NCBI GenBank assembly: GCA_964429575.1
Contig: CAYSCX010000012.1
Location: 1-64,000, forward strand
Length of the DNA stretch: 64,000 nt
Reading direction: 5' to 3'
Source of the DNA: CAYSCX01 sp964429575
GTDB taxonomy: Bacteria > Desulfobacterota > Binatia > Binatales > Binataceae
The position numbers were made by a program, and so were the translations under genes. Numbering within the stretch: the stretch's first letter is position 1; every line of letters starts with the position of its first letter. Below are positions 25,483 through 33,572 of this stretch, in pieces. The notes below the pieces were generated by a model. It worked only from the letters and a program-made list of their open reading frames with translations. It searched no databases and was not told the origin of the DNA.

Positions 25483-25929
25483 TCAACGAGAGGCGCGGCC
25501 CCACGATTCGATAAGATTTTCGAAGGCGCGGCGGAGCTTTGGATCTTTCAGTTCGGGAAGTTCGACCGCGTAACGGGCGCGCCGCGGCACCGGTCGCAGT
25601 TTGGGCCGCTCGCGTCGGGAGAGGCGTCCTTGCACGAAACGCAGCTCGCGCACGCAGTCGTCGGCGAGTGCATCGCGTAGCCGGCGTAGAATTTCCGGTC
25701 TCATCAGATTCAGTTCTTGTATCCACATCGCACCCGACACTTTCACCACCGCGGTGTGGAACTTGAGCGAGACGATCTCGGTGCGACGCGCGATCGTTTC
25801 GCCGACCACGTCGGGCCACGCGCGAATTACGCGGACGATCGCGAAGTGGCCTTCGGTGTCGAGGTGTTGAAGGAGCGGCGAGATGACGGATGCGATCGGC
25901 TGAAGTTCGTTGCGGCGATGCGAGCTCAT
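25483..25929 (-). CDS. DUF721 / DciA-like protein
   Basis: A 148-residue protein with the DUF721 pattern: a helical start (ISPLLQHLDTEGHFAIVRVIRAWPDVVGETIARRTEIVSL), then KVSGAMWIQELNLMRPEILRRL near residues 62-84 and a basic tail. Proteins of this family include DciA, the ancestral loader of the replicative helicase in most bacteria. Whether this one performs that role cannot be decided from sequence alone. Cytoplasmic. It ends 53 bases before the start of the small exported-protein gene, same strand. Confidence 0.8.
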   Translation of the reverse strand: MSSHRRNELQPIASVISPLLQHLDTEGHFAIVRVIRAWPDVVGETIARRTEIVSLKFHTAVVKVSGAMWIQELNLMRPEILRRLRDALADDCVRELRFVQGRLSRRERPKLRPVPRRARYAVELPELKDPKLRRAFENLIESWGRASR

Positions 25930-25944
25930 ACGGCGCAGTACCTT

Positions 25945-26122
25945 AGCAGGGTGTTGAGAAAAGCATGGAACGCCAACTTGGCATCGGCTTTGTTCTCAAT
26001 GCCCTGCGTGAAAACCTTGTCCTGAGCAACGGGCGAAGGATCAGGCCGCCATCCTTATCTTCTCCCCCGAAGACGCGAGAGAGGGAGCAGGCTGTTGAAA
26101 ATGCCTTTTTCAACAGCCTGCT
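25945..26122. repeat. double-hairpin intergenic repeat, copy A (MITE-like)
   Basis: A 178-bp non-coding element. Its ends are imperfect inverted repeats: AGCAGGGTGTTGAGAAAA on the left, the complement of AGCAGGCTGTTGAAAAA on the right. The left end also pairs internally with TTCTCAATGCCCTGC, and the right end is a near-perfect 16-bp hairpin. Related copies are at 56305-56459 and 61568-61751. No ORF inside. Confidence 0.8.
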
Positions 26123-26337
26123 GGCTGGTTCGTACGCGCGGACAAATCGCTCGCGCGACGGCTTCGGGAGTGCATTCGCACCGATGAATCCGCTGATTCA
26201 GCGCTATAAGCAGAGCTAAACCAGAAACGACGCTTTGACGCCCTTCCTATTAGGCGAAGTTTTACCAAAATATTATCAACACCCCTATGAATAGGTTGTT
26301 GACACTGCCCTGTATACAACCTGTTGTAGGTCGACGC

Positions 26338-26367
26338 TTGACAGCACGCACCGAGTGAGAGCATATT
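26338..26367 (+). promoter_or_regulatory. candidate nrdJ promoter
   Basis: TTGACA (26338-26343, perfect) is followed after 18 bases by CATATT (26362-26367, 4/6). The implied start near 26374 would put the 62-base hairpin at the very 5' end of the mRNA. Confidence 0.5.
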
Positions 26368-26378
26368 TGCCCGCACCA

Positions 26379-26440
26379 TGGCGTGTCTCGCAGTGATCAG
26401 CGCGCCCTAAGAAGGGGGCGCTGACCGATGGGACACGCCA
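26379..26440 (+). promoter_or_regulatory. structured 5' leader hairpin of nrdJ
   Basis: Outer arms TGGCGTGTC (26379-26387) and GACACGCCA (26432-26440) enclose an inner stem CAGCGC/GCGCTG with further G-C pairs around a TAAGAA loop. The ribosome-binding purines GGGGAGGAAGG follow about 25 bases later. Possible regulatory leader; it does not resemble the ribonucleotide-reductase operators I know. Confidence 0.5.
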
Positions 26441-26480
26441 CGGTAACGCGACAGCAACCGGGCGGCGGGGAGGAAGGCGG

Positions 26481-29303
26481 ATGGCGGGGGAAGCCACGAC
26501 GGGGCTGGAAATGAAGCCTTCTAAGACCGTAGAGCGCACGCAGGCGGGTGGCGGGCGTATCGATTCGGAGGCCGCGCGCAGCCGCGGCTTCGCAGTCGAG
26601 CGGTACTTCACGACGCCGGGCATCGATCCCTATTCCGAGGTCGAGTGGGAGATTCGCTCCGCGGTCATCGCGGGCGAGGACGGACGCGTCGTATTTGAAC
26701 AGCGCGACGTCGAGGTACCGCGCTTTTGGTCGCAGACCGCGACCAACGTGGTGGTCTCGAAATACTTCCGCGGACCGCTCGGCACACCGCGCCGCGAGAC
26801 CAGCGTGCGCCAGCTCATCGCGCGCGTGGTGGACACGATCACCGCGTGGGGCGAGCAGCAGGGCTACTTCGCGGTCGGCTCCGAGGAGCGCAGCACATTT
26901 CACGACGAGTTGACGCATCTGCTGCTCACGCAGAAGGCGGCGTTCAACAGTCCAGTATATTTCAACGTAGGAATCGATCCGAAGCCGCAGTGCTCCGCCT
27001 GTTTCATCCTCAAGGTCGAGGACAACATGGAGTCGATCCTCGGCTGGTACCGCAACGAAGGAATGATTTTCAAGGGCGGTTCCGGCTCGGGCGTGAATCT
27101 CTCGGCGCTCAGATCGTCGCGCGAGAAACTCTCCGCGGGCGGGACCGCGTCGGGACCGCTTTCGTTCATGAAGGCCGCGGACGCATCAGCGGGCGTGATC
27201 AAGTCGGGCGGCAAGACGCGGCGCGCCGCGAAGATGGTCGTGCTCAACGCCGATCACCCGGACATCGTCGATTTCATCAAGTGCAAGCAGGAGGAAGAGA
27301 AGAAGGCGTGGGTGCTGATCGACGCGGGCTACGACGCATCGCTCGACGGGCCGGCGTACGGCTCCGTGTTTTTTCAGAACGCGAACAACTCCGTGCGCGC
27401 GTCCGACGAGTACATGCAGGCGGTGGTGAACGACGGGAAGTGGCAGACGCGATTCGTCCGCAGCGGCGAAGTTGACGCCGAGTACCGCGCGCGCGACCTG
27501 ATGCGAATGATCGCCGAGGCGGCGCATGCGTGCGGCGACCCGGGGATGCAGTTCGACACGACGATCAACCTTTGGCACACCTGTCCGGCGTCGGGGCGCA
27601 TCAACGCGTCGAATCCGTGCAGCGAGTACATGCATCTGGACAACTCGGCGTGCAATCTCGCGTCGCTAAACTTGCTCCGGTTCCTCGACGATCGCGGCGA
27701 GTTCGATGTGAAGGCGTTTCGCCACGCGGTGGACGTGATGATCACCGCGCAGGACATCGTGATCGATAATTCGTCGTACCCGACCGACGAGATTACGAAG
27801 AACGCGAAGGCGTTTCGTCAACTCGGGCTCGGCTATGCGAACCTGGGCGCGCTGCTGATGGCGCTCGGGATGCCGTACGACTCCGAGCAGGGGCGCGACT
27901 ACGCAGCGGCGATCACTGCATTGATGACCGGCGAGGCGTACCTGCAGTCGGCGCGAGTCGCCGCGCAGATGGGACCGTTCGAGGGCTATCCGCCGAACCG
28001 CGAGCCGATGCTCAAAGTGATCGAGCGGCATCGGAGCTACGCCTACAAGCTCGAACCGGCGCACGTTCCGCTCGAGCTGTTGCGCGCGTCGCGCGAGGCG
28101 TGGGACGACGCGCTGAAAGTCGGACAGCAGTCGGGCTACCGCAATTCGCAGGCGACGGTCATCGCGCCCACCGGCACGATCGCGTTCATGATGGACTGCG
28201 ACACCACCGGCATCGAGCCCGACATCGCGCTCGTCAAATACAAGAAGCTGGTCGGCGGCGGGATGCTGAAGATCGTCAACCAAACGATCCCGCGCGCGCT
28301 TAAGCGGATTGGCTACGATTCGAAAGAGATCCAGGAAATCGTCGAATACCTCGACGAGCACGAGACCATCGAGGGCGCTCCGCACCTGGCGCAGGCGCAT
28401 CTCGCGGTGTTCGACTGCGCGTTCAAGCCGCGCGCCGGCTCGAGGACGATTCAATACAACGGGCACCTCAAGATGATGGGCGCGGTGCAGCCGTTCATCT
28501 CGGGCGCGATCTCCAAGACCATCAACATGCCCACCGACGTGACCGTGGATGAAGTCGCCGAGGCGTACCTGACGGCGTGGAAGCTCGGGCTGAAGGCGGT
28601 CGCCATTTATCGCGACGGCTCCAAGCGCACGCAGCCGCTCACCACCGCAAAGAGTGAGAAGGCAGCGCCGTCGGCTCTGGAAGCGGCCAGAGCGGTCGTC
28701 CCCAGCGGCGAGTTCAGGCCGCCGCGGCGCAAGCTCGCCGACGAACGCAAGTCGATCACGCACAAGTTCGATATCGCGGGGCACGAGGGATACATCACGG
28801 TCGGAAAGTACGAGGACGGCACGCCAGGTGAGATCTTCGTCTCGATGTCGAAGCAGGGCTCGACGATTTCGGGGCTGATGGATTCGTTCGCGACCGCGAT
28901 TTCGTACGCGTTGCAGTACGGCGTGCCGCTGCAATTTTTGGTGGACAAGTTCGCGCACATGCGTTTCGAGCCGTCGGGCTTCACCAAGAATCCGCAGATT
29001 CCGTACGCCAAGTCGATCGTCGATTACCTGTTTCGCTGGCTCGCCTCGAAGTTCCTCGACGAGGAGGCGAAGCGCGAGGTCGGCGTGCAGATGGAAACGG
29101 AGCGCGGCGAGAAGCGCGCGGACACGCCGGCCTTGTCGCTTGCGCCAGTGCCGACGCTCAGCGAGGGCAAGGACAGCGCAATGCGCCAGACATTTATCAA
29201 CCAGGCCGATGCGCCGCCGTGTCCCGATTGCGGAAGCATCATGGTGCGCACCGGCTCCTGCTACAAGTGCTTGAACTGCGGAACGACGAGCGGATGTTCG
29301 TAA
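26481..29303 (+). CDS. nrdJ: vitamin B12-dependent (class II) ribonucleotide reductase
   Basis: Makes deoxyribonucleotides using adenosylcobalamin to create a thiyl radical, with or without oxygen. 940 residues, the long form. The N-terminal lobe ends around YFNVGIDPKPQCSACFIL, where the first active-site Cys sits. The finger-loop motif NPCSEYMHLDNSACNLASLN and the DCDTTGIEPD and PTGTIAFMMD motifs are intact. The C-terminus ends in a zinc-ribbon CPDCGSIMVRTGSCYKCLNC, typical of this subfamily. The ATG is preceded by GGGGAGGAAGG. No class I or III reductase is in the window, so DNA synthesis here may depend on B12. Confidence 0.97.
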   Translation: MAGEATTGLEMKPSKTVERTQAGGGRIDSEAARSRGFAVERYFTTPGIDPYSEVEWEIRSAVIAGEDGRVVFEQRDVEVPRFWSQTATNVVVSKYFRGPLGTPRRETSVRQLIARVVDTITAWGEQQGYFAVGSEERSTFHDELTHLLLTQKAAFNSPVYFNVGIDPKPQCSACFILKVEDNMESILGWYRNEGMIFKGGSGSGVNLSALRSSREKLSAGGTASGPLSFMKAADASAGVIKSGGKTRRAAKMVVLNADHPDIVDFIKCKQEEEKKAWVLIDAGYDASLDGPAYGSVFFQNANNSVRASDEYMQAVVNDGKWQTRFVRSGEVDAEYRARDLMRMIAEAAHACGDPGMQFDTTINLWHTCPASGRINASNPCSEYMHLDNSACNLASLNLLRFLDDRGEFDVKAFRHAVDVMITAQDIVIDNSSYPTDEITKNAKAFRQLGLGYANLGALLMALGMPYDSEQGRDYAAAITALMTGEAYLQSARVAAQMGPFEGYPPNREPMLKVIERHRSYAYKLEPAHVPLELLRASREAWDDALKVGQQSGYRNSQATVIAPTGTIAFMMDCDTTGIEPDIALVKYKKLVGGGMLKIVNQTIPRALKRIGYDSKEIQEIVEYLDEHETIEGAPHLAQAHLAVFDCAFKPRAGSRTIQYNGHLKMMGAVQPFISGAISKTINMPTDVTVDEVAEAYLTAWKLGLKAVAIYRDGSKRTQPLTTAKSEKAAPSALEAARAVVPSGEFRPPRRKLADERKSITHKFDIAGHEGYITVGKYEDGTPGEIFVSMSKQGSTISGLMDSFATAISYALQYGVPLQFLVDKFAHMRFEPSGFTKNPQIPYAKSIVDYLFRWLASKFLDEEAKREVGVQMETERGEKRADTPALSLAPVPTLSEGKDSAMRQTFINQADAPPCPDCGSIMVRTGSCYKCLNCGTTSGCS

Positions 29304-29779
29304 AGAGTTATGCCCCGGGGGAGTCGAAAGGATGAGGTCCCATCGTCCAAGCCGGGTGTTGTGACGTGGTTGCTGGGAGAAGCCGAAGGCGGCGCCCAGA
29401 GTTTGAGAGGATGTTGGTTGTTGGCTGAAGATTCCCCCGGGGGTCCCACGTTGTAAGCAGGCAGGAGACTTCGCCCTGCTTCAAAATGTGGGGTGGGGTG
29501 GCGGATGTGGTGACGGCAGGAGGGGCGGTGGCAACACCGCCCCTCCGCAATTTGTGGGGAGGTGACTATCTGTCATTCCGAACGACGCGAGGAATCCCGG
29601 TCTCTGTCGTTCGTCTCCGCTACGGATCCGCGACTCTTCGCTACGCGCACTGCGCTCTGAATGATAGCGGTGATTGGCGGGGGCGCCGCCTCTCCCTCCG
29701 ATGGGAGAGGCCGCGGGGAACCCGCGGGTGAGGGTCGAGCGCGGCGCTGCGTTGGCCGCGCAGCGCCGCGCCAGCCGTG
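29304..29779. other. long non-coding stretch with structured segments
   Basis: About 475 bases with no believable gene. Contents in order: CCCCGGGGGAGTC (29313-29325) complementary to GATTCCCCCGGGGG (29430-29443), enclosing internal stems such as GCTGGG/CGCCCAG; a 7-bp hairpin AAGCAGG/CCTGCTT (29455-29481); a perfect 12-bp palindrome (29519-29546); and degenerate boilerplate repeats containing GTCATTCCGAA and CCTCTCC...GGAGAGG. The first block could be a structured RNA of about 130 nt or a decayed repeat. Confidence 0.5.
29519..29546. repeat. perfect 12-bp inverted repeat, intergenic
   Basis: GGAGGGGCGGTG (29519-29530), loop GCAA, CACCGCCCCTCC (29535-29546), then GCAATTTGTG, which also flanks the 22313 element. 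Between the convergent nrdJ and TPR genes, so it may end transcription both ways. Confidence 0.6.
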
Positions 29780-31366
29780 CTACTCCGCGACCGTCTGCAT
29801 GACCTTGCCGGTCAGCGAATCGACAATCTCGACTTCGACCGTGTTGCTGACCCGGTTGTCCTTTTTCACCGTTCGAATGCCCTGCTTGAGGCTTGCGAGG
29901 AACTTCGCGCGCGCAAAATCGGGCATCGCCTCCATCGGGAAGTTATTCATGAGCACGCGCGCCTTGTTGGTGGACGGCCACTCGACCGAGTCCACCTTGG
30001 GGCCGGCGATCGGCAGACCGCGAACCATCTTTTCGAATGCGCCTTCGAAGGGAGCGGGCGCGTGCCTCGCGGCGGGCGAAGAAGTTGCCGCGACGGTGGG
30101 CGACGCCGCGGCTGACGGTGACGGCGATGGCGTAGGAGACGCGGTCGCTGACGCAGTGGGCGTCAAGGTGGCTTTGGCGGTTGGCGAAGGAGTGGGAGTC
30201 GTGGTGTGCTTTGGCGTTGCCGTCGCGGTGGCCTTCTCAGTTGGAGCGCTAACGACTGTCTTTGCAGCAGCGGCGGGCGTGGGTGAGGCAGTGGTCTTCG
30301 ATGGCGTGGTTGTCGACGCCGCGGACAGTGCAGCGGCAACCTTCGGCGCCCTGCGTGTCGGCGTCGGTGACGGCGTCGATGCAGCGGCGGCGCGCGCCGC
30401 AGTAGGAGCCGGTGACGGCGGTGCCGCGGCTTTAGCGGTGGGCGCGGCGGGCAATCGCGGCTTTGCCGACGCAATCAGCTCCGTCGCACTTTGCTCGCCG
30501 AACATGCGCGTCAGCACGTCCTTCACCTGCGCGCGTGCGTTGTCGTCCTGTGCCGCTTCGTACGCGCGCTTGAGGGCGATCTTGGCATCGGCGGCGTTGT
30601 CGCGCTGGCCGTAAGCGATCCCCATGTTGTACCAAGCCTGGAAGTGATCGCCATTGAGTGCGACCGCCTTCTTGTAGCGCGCGATCGCCTGCTCGGATTT
30701 GCCCGCGTAAAGGTACATGGTGCCGACGTCGGTGAGCACGTTGGGATCGTCGGGCTTGTGTTTGAGGTATTGCTCGTAGGTGAGGATCGCCTGGTCGTGG
30801 TTGTTGCGGTCGTAGTTGATGTCGCCGAGGCCGCGCAGCGCATCAGTATTGTTCGGGTCGAGCCTGATGACCTGCGTGAAGGCGTCTTCGGAGAGGCGGT
30901 AGTAATCGGGATCGAAGATTGCGGCGCGGAATGCAACCACGCCGAGGCGCGTCCAGGCGGCGACATCGGTTGGATTCGCTTGCGCCTCGCGATTGACCTG
31001 TTCGATCAGCTCGCGCGCCTTTGGCGGCAGATCGACCCTGGGGTGGCCGGGCGGCATCTGGGCGGACTGCGCGGCGGCAGGCGTTGGCGGCACGCTCGCA
31101 ATCTGTTCGGTCGGAACGGCCGGAGACGACCACAGAATCCACGCGGCCCACGCGAGTCCGATCACGGTGATTGCGACGAACACGCCGATGAAACCGGCTG
31201 TGATCCGTGACGCGCCGAGGAATCCGCGGACGGCGGACCCGGGGTCGCCCACGGACGCGCCACGCGATGGGGCGCCCGTGGCGGAGCCGGCGAGCGGCCG
31301 GCCGCATTCGACACAGAACTTCGCGCCCGCGACCAGCGAAGCGCCACAATGCGGACAAAATCGCAT
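29780..31366 (-). CDS. zinc-ribbon, single-pass TPR protein with Pro/Thr-rich region
   Basis: A 528-residue protein in four parts. A zinc ribbon (CPHC at 4-7, CVEC at 18-21) is followed by a membrane helix near 55-75. Next come about five tetratricopeptide repeats (for example DPNNTDALRGLGDINYDRNN, GDHFQAWYNMGIAYGQRDN), then about 130 residues of low-complexity Ala/Pro/Thr/Ser with many TPSPTP units, and a final folded domain of about 90 residues with VDSVEWPSTNKARVLMNNF. The zinc ribbon would be cytoplasmic and the rest periplasmic. Function unknown; a scaffold role is likely. The start is ATG 31366 with AGGA nine bases upstream. Confidence 0.8.
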   Translation of the reverse strand: MRFCPHCGASLVAGAKFCVECGRPLAGSATGAPSRGASVGDPGSAVRGFLGASRITAGFIGVFVAITVIGLAWAAWILWSSPAVPTEQIASVPPTPAAAQSAQMPPGHPRVDLPPKARELIEQVNREAQANPTDVAAWTRLGVVAFRAAIFDPDYYRLSEDAFTQVIRLDPNNTDALRGLGDINYDRNNHDQAILTYEQYLKHKPDDPNVLTDVGTMYLYAGKSEQAIARYKKAVALNGDHFQAWYNMGIAYGQRDNAADAKIALKRAYEAAQDDNARAQVKDVLTRMFGEQSATELIASAKPRLPAAPTAKAAAPPSPAPTAARAAAASTPSPTPTRRAPKVAAALSAASTTTPSKTTASPTPAAAAKTVVSAPTEKATATATPKHTTTPTPSPTAKATLTPTASATASPTPSPSPSAAASPTVAATSSPAARHAPAPFEGAFEKMVRGLPIAGPKVDSVEWPSTNKARVLMNNFPMEAMPDFARAKFLASLKQGIRTVKKDNRVSNTVEVEIVDSLTGKVMQTVAE

Positions 31367-31520
31367 CACGAATGTCCTACCTGAGCGTTGTGAGAGCGGC
31401 AACACAGTGGACGATGCCAAGGAATATGGACGCGCACGCGCACGCTCTCCCATCACCTACACGCGGGAGGGTTCTCGCGGAGTGAGCGGTCTCGCCCCGA
31501 CCAGCGAGATGCGAGGAAGC

Positions 31521-31535
31521 GCGCACGCGGTGCGC
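31521..31535. repeat. short palindrome GCGCAC-gcg-GTGCGC
   Basis: Six-bp arms around three bases, followed by CCCTACGAAGACG. It shares the CGCCCCTAC core with the other intergenic palindromes and lies between the divergent TPR and GST genes. Confidence 0.45.
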
Positions 31536-31645
31536 CCCTACGAAGACGTAACGGGCGGTGTGACGGCGCAGATACTGTTCACGCGTGTGAGGCGTGCTGT
31601 TGTATAGTGCCGCGCGGCCATCGAATCCGCACAAGGAGCGTCGCC

Positions 31646-32296
31646 ATGAAGTTGTACAACAGTCTCGGGCCCAATCCGCGCGCGATGCGGATGTTCCTCG
31701 CCGAGAAGGGCATCACGATTCCGACCGTCGAATTGGACATCATGGGCGCCGAGAACCGGCGCGCACCGTACACCGAGCGCAATCCGGGCGGCCAAATCCC
31801 CGCGCTGGAGCTTGATAATGGCCAGTGCATCGGCGAGACGGTCGCGATTTGGGAGTACCTCGAGGAGAAAAATCCGAAACCGCCGCTGATCGGCACAACG
31901 CCCGAAGAGCGCGCAGAGGCGCGTCAGTGGCAGCGGCGCATCGAGCTGCAAATCACCGAGCATCTTTACAACGGTTTCCGCTACGCGGAGGGCGCGGAGC
32001 TGTTCAAGTCGCGAATGCGGATTCTGCCCGAGGCGGCGCCGGGGCTGAAGGCGATCGTGCAAGACAAGCTCAAGTGGCTCGACCAGCAGCTCGAGGGCAA
32101 GCAGTACATTTGCGGCAACCGGTTTACGATCGCCGACATCATTTTGTATTGCGCACTCGATTTTGGCGGCAGCGTCGGGCAGAAGCTCGACCCGTCGCTG
32201 AAGAACGTCAACGCGTGGTTTCAGCGCGCCGGCTCGCGGCCGAGCGCACCGGCGAGTCTCCATCCCGCGGCGGCGAAGGCGGGGATGCGCGGGTAG
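31646..32296 (+). CDS. glutathione S-transferase
   Basis: A 216-residue GST. The thioredoxin-like domain begins MKLYNSLGPNPRAMRMFLAEKG, continues NPGGQIPALELDNG (the glutathione-binding cis-Pro strand) and ETVAIWEYLEE, and the helical domain holds GNRFTIADIILYCALDFG. ATG 31646 has AAGGAG eight bases upstream, so the longer frame before it is not used. A phosphotransferase gene follows after 14 bases and is probably co-transcribed. Substrate unknown. Confidence 0.9.
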   Translation: MKLYNSLGPNPRAMRMFLAEKGITIPTVELDIMGAENRRAPYTERNPGGQIPALELDNGQCIGETVAIWEYLEEKNPKPPLIGTTPEERAEARQWQRRIELQITEHLYNGFRYAEGAELFKSRMRILPEAAPGLKAIVQDKLKWLDQQLEGKQYICGNRFTIADIILYCALDFGGSVGQKLDPSLKNVNAWFQRAGSRPSAPASLHPAAAKAGMRG

Positions 32297-32310
32297 CGCC
32301 AAGGCACGCG

Positions 32311-33318
32311 ATGCCGGCGGACATCGGACAGATCGGCGAGCAATTGACGGCGCTGGTACGCGCGAAGACCGGCGACAGTGATGCGCGCGTCGAGGACGTG
32401 ACGCCGCTGCCCGGGCACGCGGGCTTCGGCTACAGCTTCACGCTGCAGCGCACGACTACCGGCGGTCCGTCGGGAAAGTTGGTGCTGCGCGTGGCTCCGG
32501 AGGGAGTCCGGATAGCGGGGCCGGCGGACGTCGTGCGGCAGGCGAAGATCATGGCGTCGCTCGCGGGCACTGACGTCGCGGTGCCGCCGATCATCTGGTA
32601 CGGCGACGAAGCGGAATTCTTCGGGCGCCCATACTTTGTCGATGGATTCGTCGAGGGGTTCAAACTCGCCGACGTGACGCTGCCCCGCGAAGAGGCCCAG
32701 CGGCTCGCGCGCATAGCGATAGCGACCCTTGCGGCGCTCCATCGCGTGGATTGGAAAGCGCGGCGCGATGCATGGGGGGAGCCGTCGCCGCTCAGCGAGG
32801 AGATGAAACGTCTCGACCATCTGCTCGACCGTCCGACGCTGGACCCGGCGACGGTCGCGCGCGCGCCCGAGCTGCGTGAAAAGTTGCGCGCGACGATTCC
32901 TGAGACGCCGCGCATCGGATGCGTCCACGGCGATTTCCAATGGTCCAACATTTTGTTCAACGACGGGCGAGTCGTCGCGCTCATCGACTGGGAGATAGCG
33001 CTTTGCGGTCCGACGCTCCTCGACCTCGGCTGGCTCTGCCTGTTCAACGACCGCGATAGTTGGATGGGGCGGGAGGTGGTGACGACGGCGCCGCTTACCC
33101 CCGATGAGATCGTCTTGGCATACGCCGAGTACGCCGGCTTTGCGGCCTCGATGGACGAGGTGCGATGGTTCCGTGCATTTTCGGGTTTCCGGTTCGGCGT
33201 GATTACCTGCTTCAACCTGATGTTGCATCGGCGCGGCAAGCGTCACGACCCCGAGTGGGAGCGAATCGGACTATCGGCGCCGCGGCTGTTCGAACGGGGG
33301 CTCGAACTGCTGGGCTGA
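32311..33318 (+). CDS. phosphotransferase family protein (APH-like kinase fold)
   Basis: A 335-residue protein with the aminoglycoside-phosphotransferase-like kinase fold. The catalytic loop HGDFQWSNILF and the metal site IDWEIALCGPTLLDLGWL are intact, with the N-lobe VLRVAPEG and a VDGFVEGFKL hinge. Soil bacteria carry many relatives close to the acyl-CoA dehydrogenase-associated kinases that prime alcohols or fatty-acid-like substrates; antibiotic resistance is less likely. ATG 32311 has AAGG seven bases before it. Cytoplasmic. Confidence 0.85.
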   Translation: MPADIGQIGEQLTALVRAKTGDSDARVEDVTPLPGHAGFGYSFTLQRTTTGGPSGKLVLRVAPEGVRIAGPADVVRQAKIMASLAGTDVAVPPIIWYGDEAEFFGRPYFVDGFVEGFKLADVTLPREEAQRLARIAIATLAALHRVDWKARRDAWGEPSPLSEEMKRLDHLLDRPTLDPATVARAPELREKLRATIPETPRIGCVHGDFQWSNILFNDGRVVALIDWEIALCGPTLLDLGWLCLFNDRDSWMGREVVTTAPLTPDEIVLAYAEYAGFAASMDEVRWFRAFSGFRFGVITCFNLMLHRRGKRHDPEWERIGLSAPRLFERGLELLG

Positions 33319-33407
33319 GGCGCGACACGACGGATTCTGTTTTCAGCGCGGGCAGCGCGGGTATGATGAACGCCAAGCTGGCGGCTTTGAGGGAGGAGAT
33401 TTCGTAG

Positions 33408-33572
33408 ATGGCGAACAGCGGCGGTGGAAAACGCGTGCTTACCAAGGACCTTGAAGCGCGGATCGCGGAGGTCGAGCGCAAGCTCGCCGAGCTGAGCGAG
33501 CAGATTCAGAAGATCGACGAGCGCGTGCAGAAGGTCGTGAACTCGCTCACGCAGCAGCCGCTGCGCATCTAG
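33408..33572 (+). CDS. 54-aa coiled-coil protein
   Basis: A short gene: MANSGGGKRVLTKDLEARIA, then a strongly charged heptad helix (VERKLAELSEQIQKIDERVQKVVNSL) and a short tail. A good GGGAGGAG lies nine bases before the ATG, better than for many neighbours. It is immediately preceded by a 14-codon frame (ATG ATG at 33365 to TAG 33407) that touches it as TAGATG. No family recognised; the helix would form a homodimeric coiled coil. Its stop overlaps the stop of the convergent lutA in CTAG. Confidence 0.6.
   Translation: MANSGGGKRVLTKDLEARIAEVERKLAELSEQIQKIDERVQKVVNSLTQQPLRI

Larger units (their letters stand above)
26123..26480 (+). promoter_or_regulatory. nrdJ upstream region
   Basis: About 360 bases without a convincing gene. 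It holds the right flank of repeat copy A, an AT-richer stretch at about 26255-26330, a dyad TACAAC-CT-GTTGTA near 26314-26327, a strong candidate promoter (26338-26367) and a large hairpin (26379-26440) just before the nrdJ ribosome-binding site. I see no clear NrdR box and no cobalamin-riboswitch B12 box, though I could not search with a covariance model. Confidence 0.5.

Noticed and set aside
27666..28958. 430-codon minus-strand open frame inside nrdJ
   Set aside because: Runs entirely antisense to a strongly conserved nrdJ; high GC keeps antisense frames open. Sequence is Arg/His/Leu-rich noise with no family pattern.
29304..29779. tmRNA, SRP RNA, 6S or RNase P RNA in the gap after nrdJ
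   Set aside because: None of the hallmark sequences could be found; left as an unnamed structured stretch.
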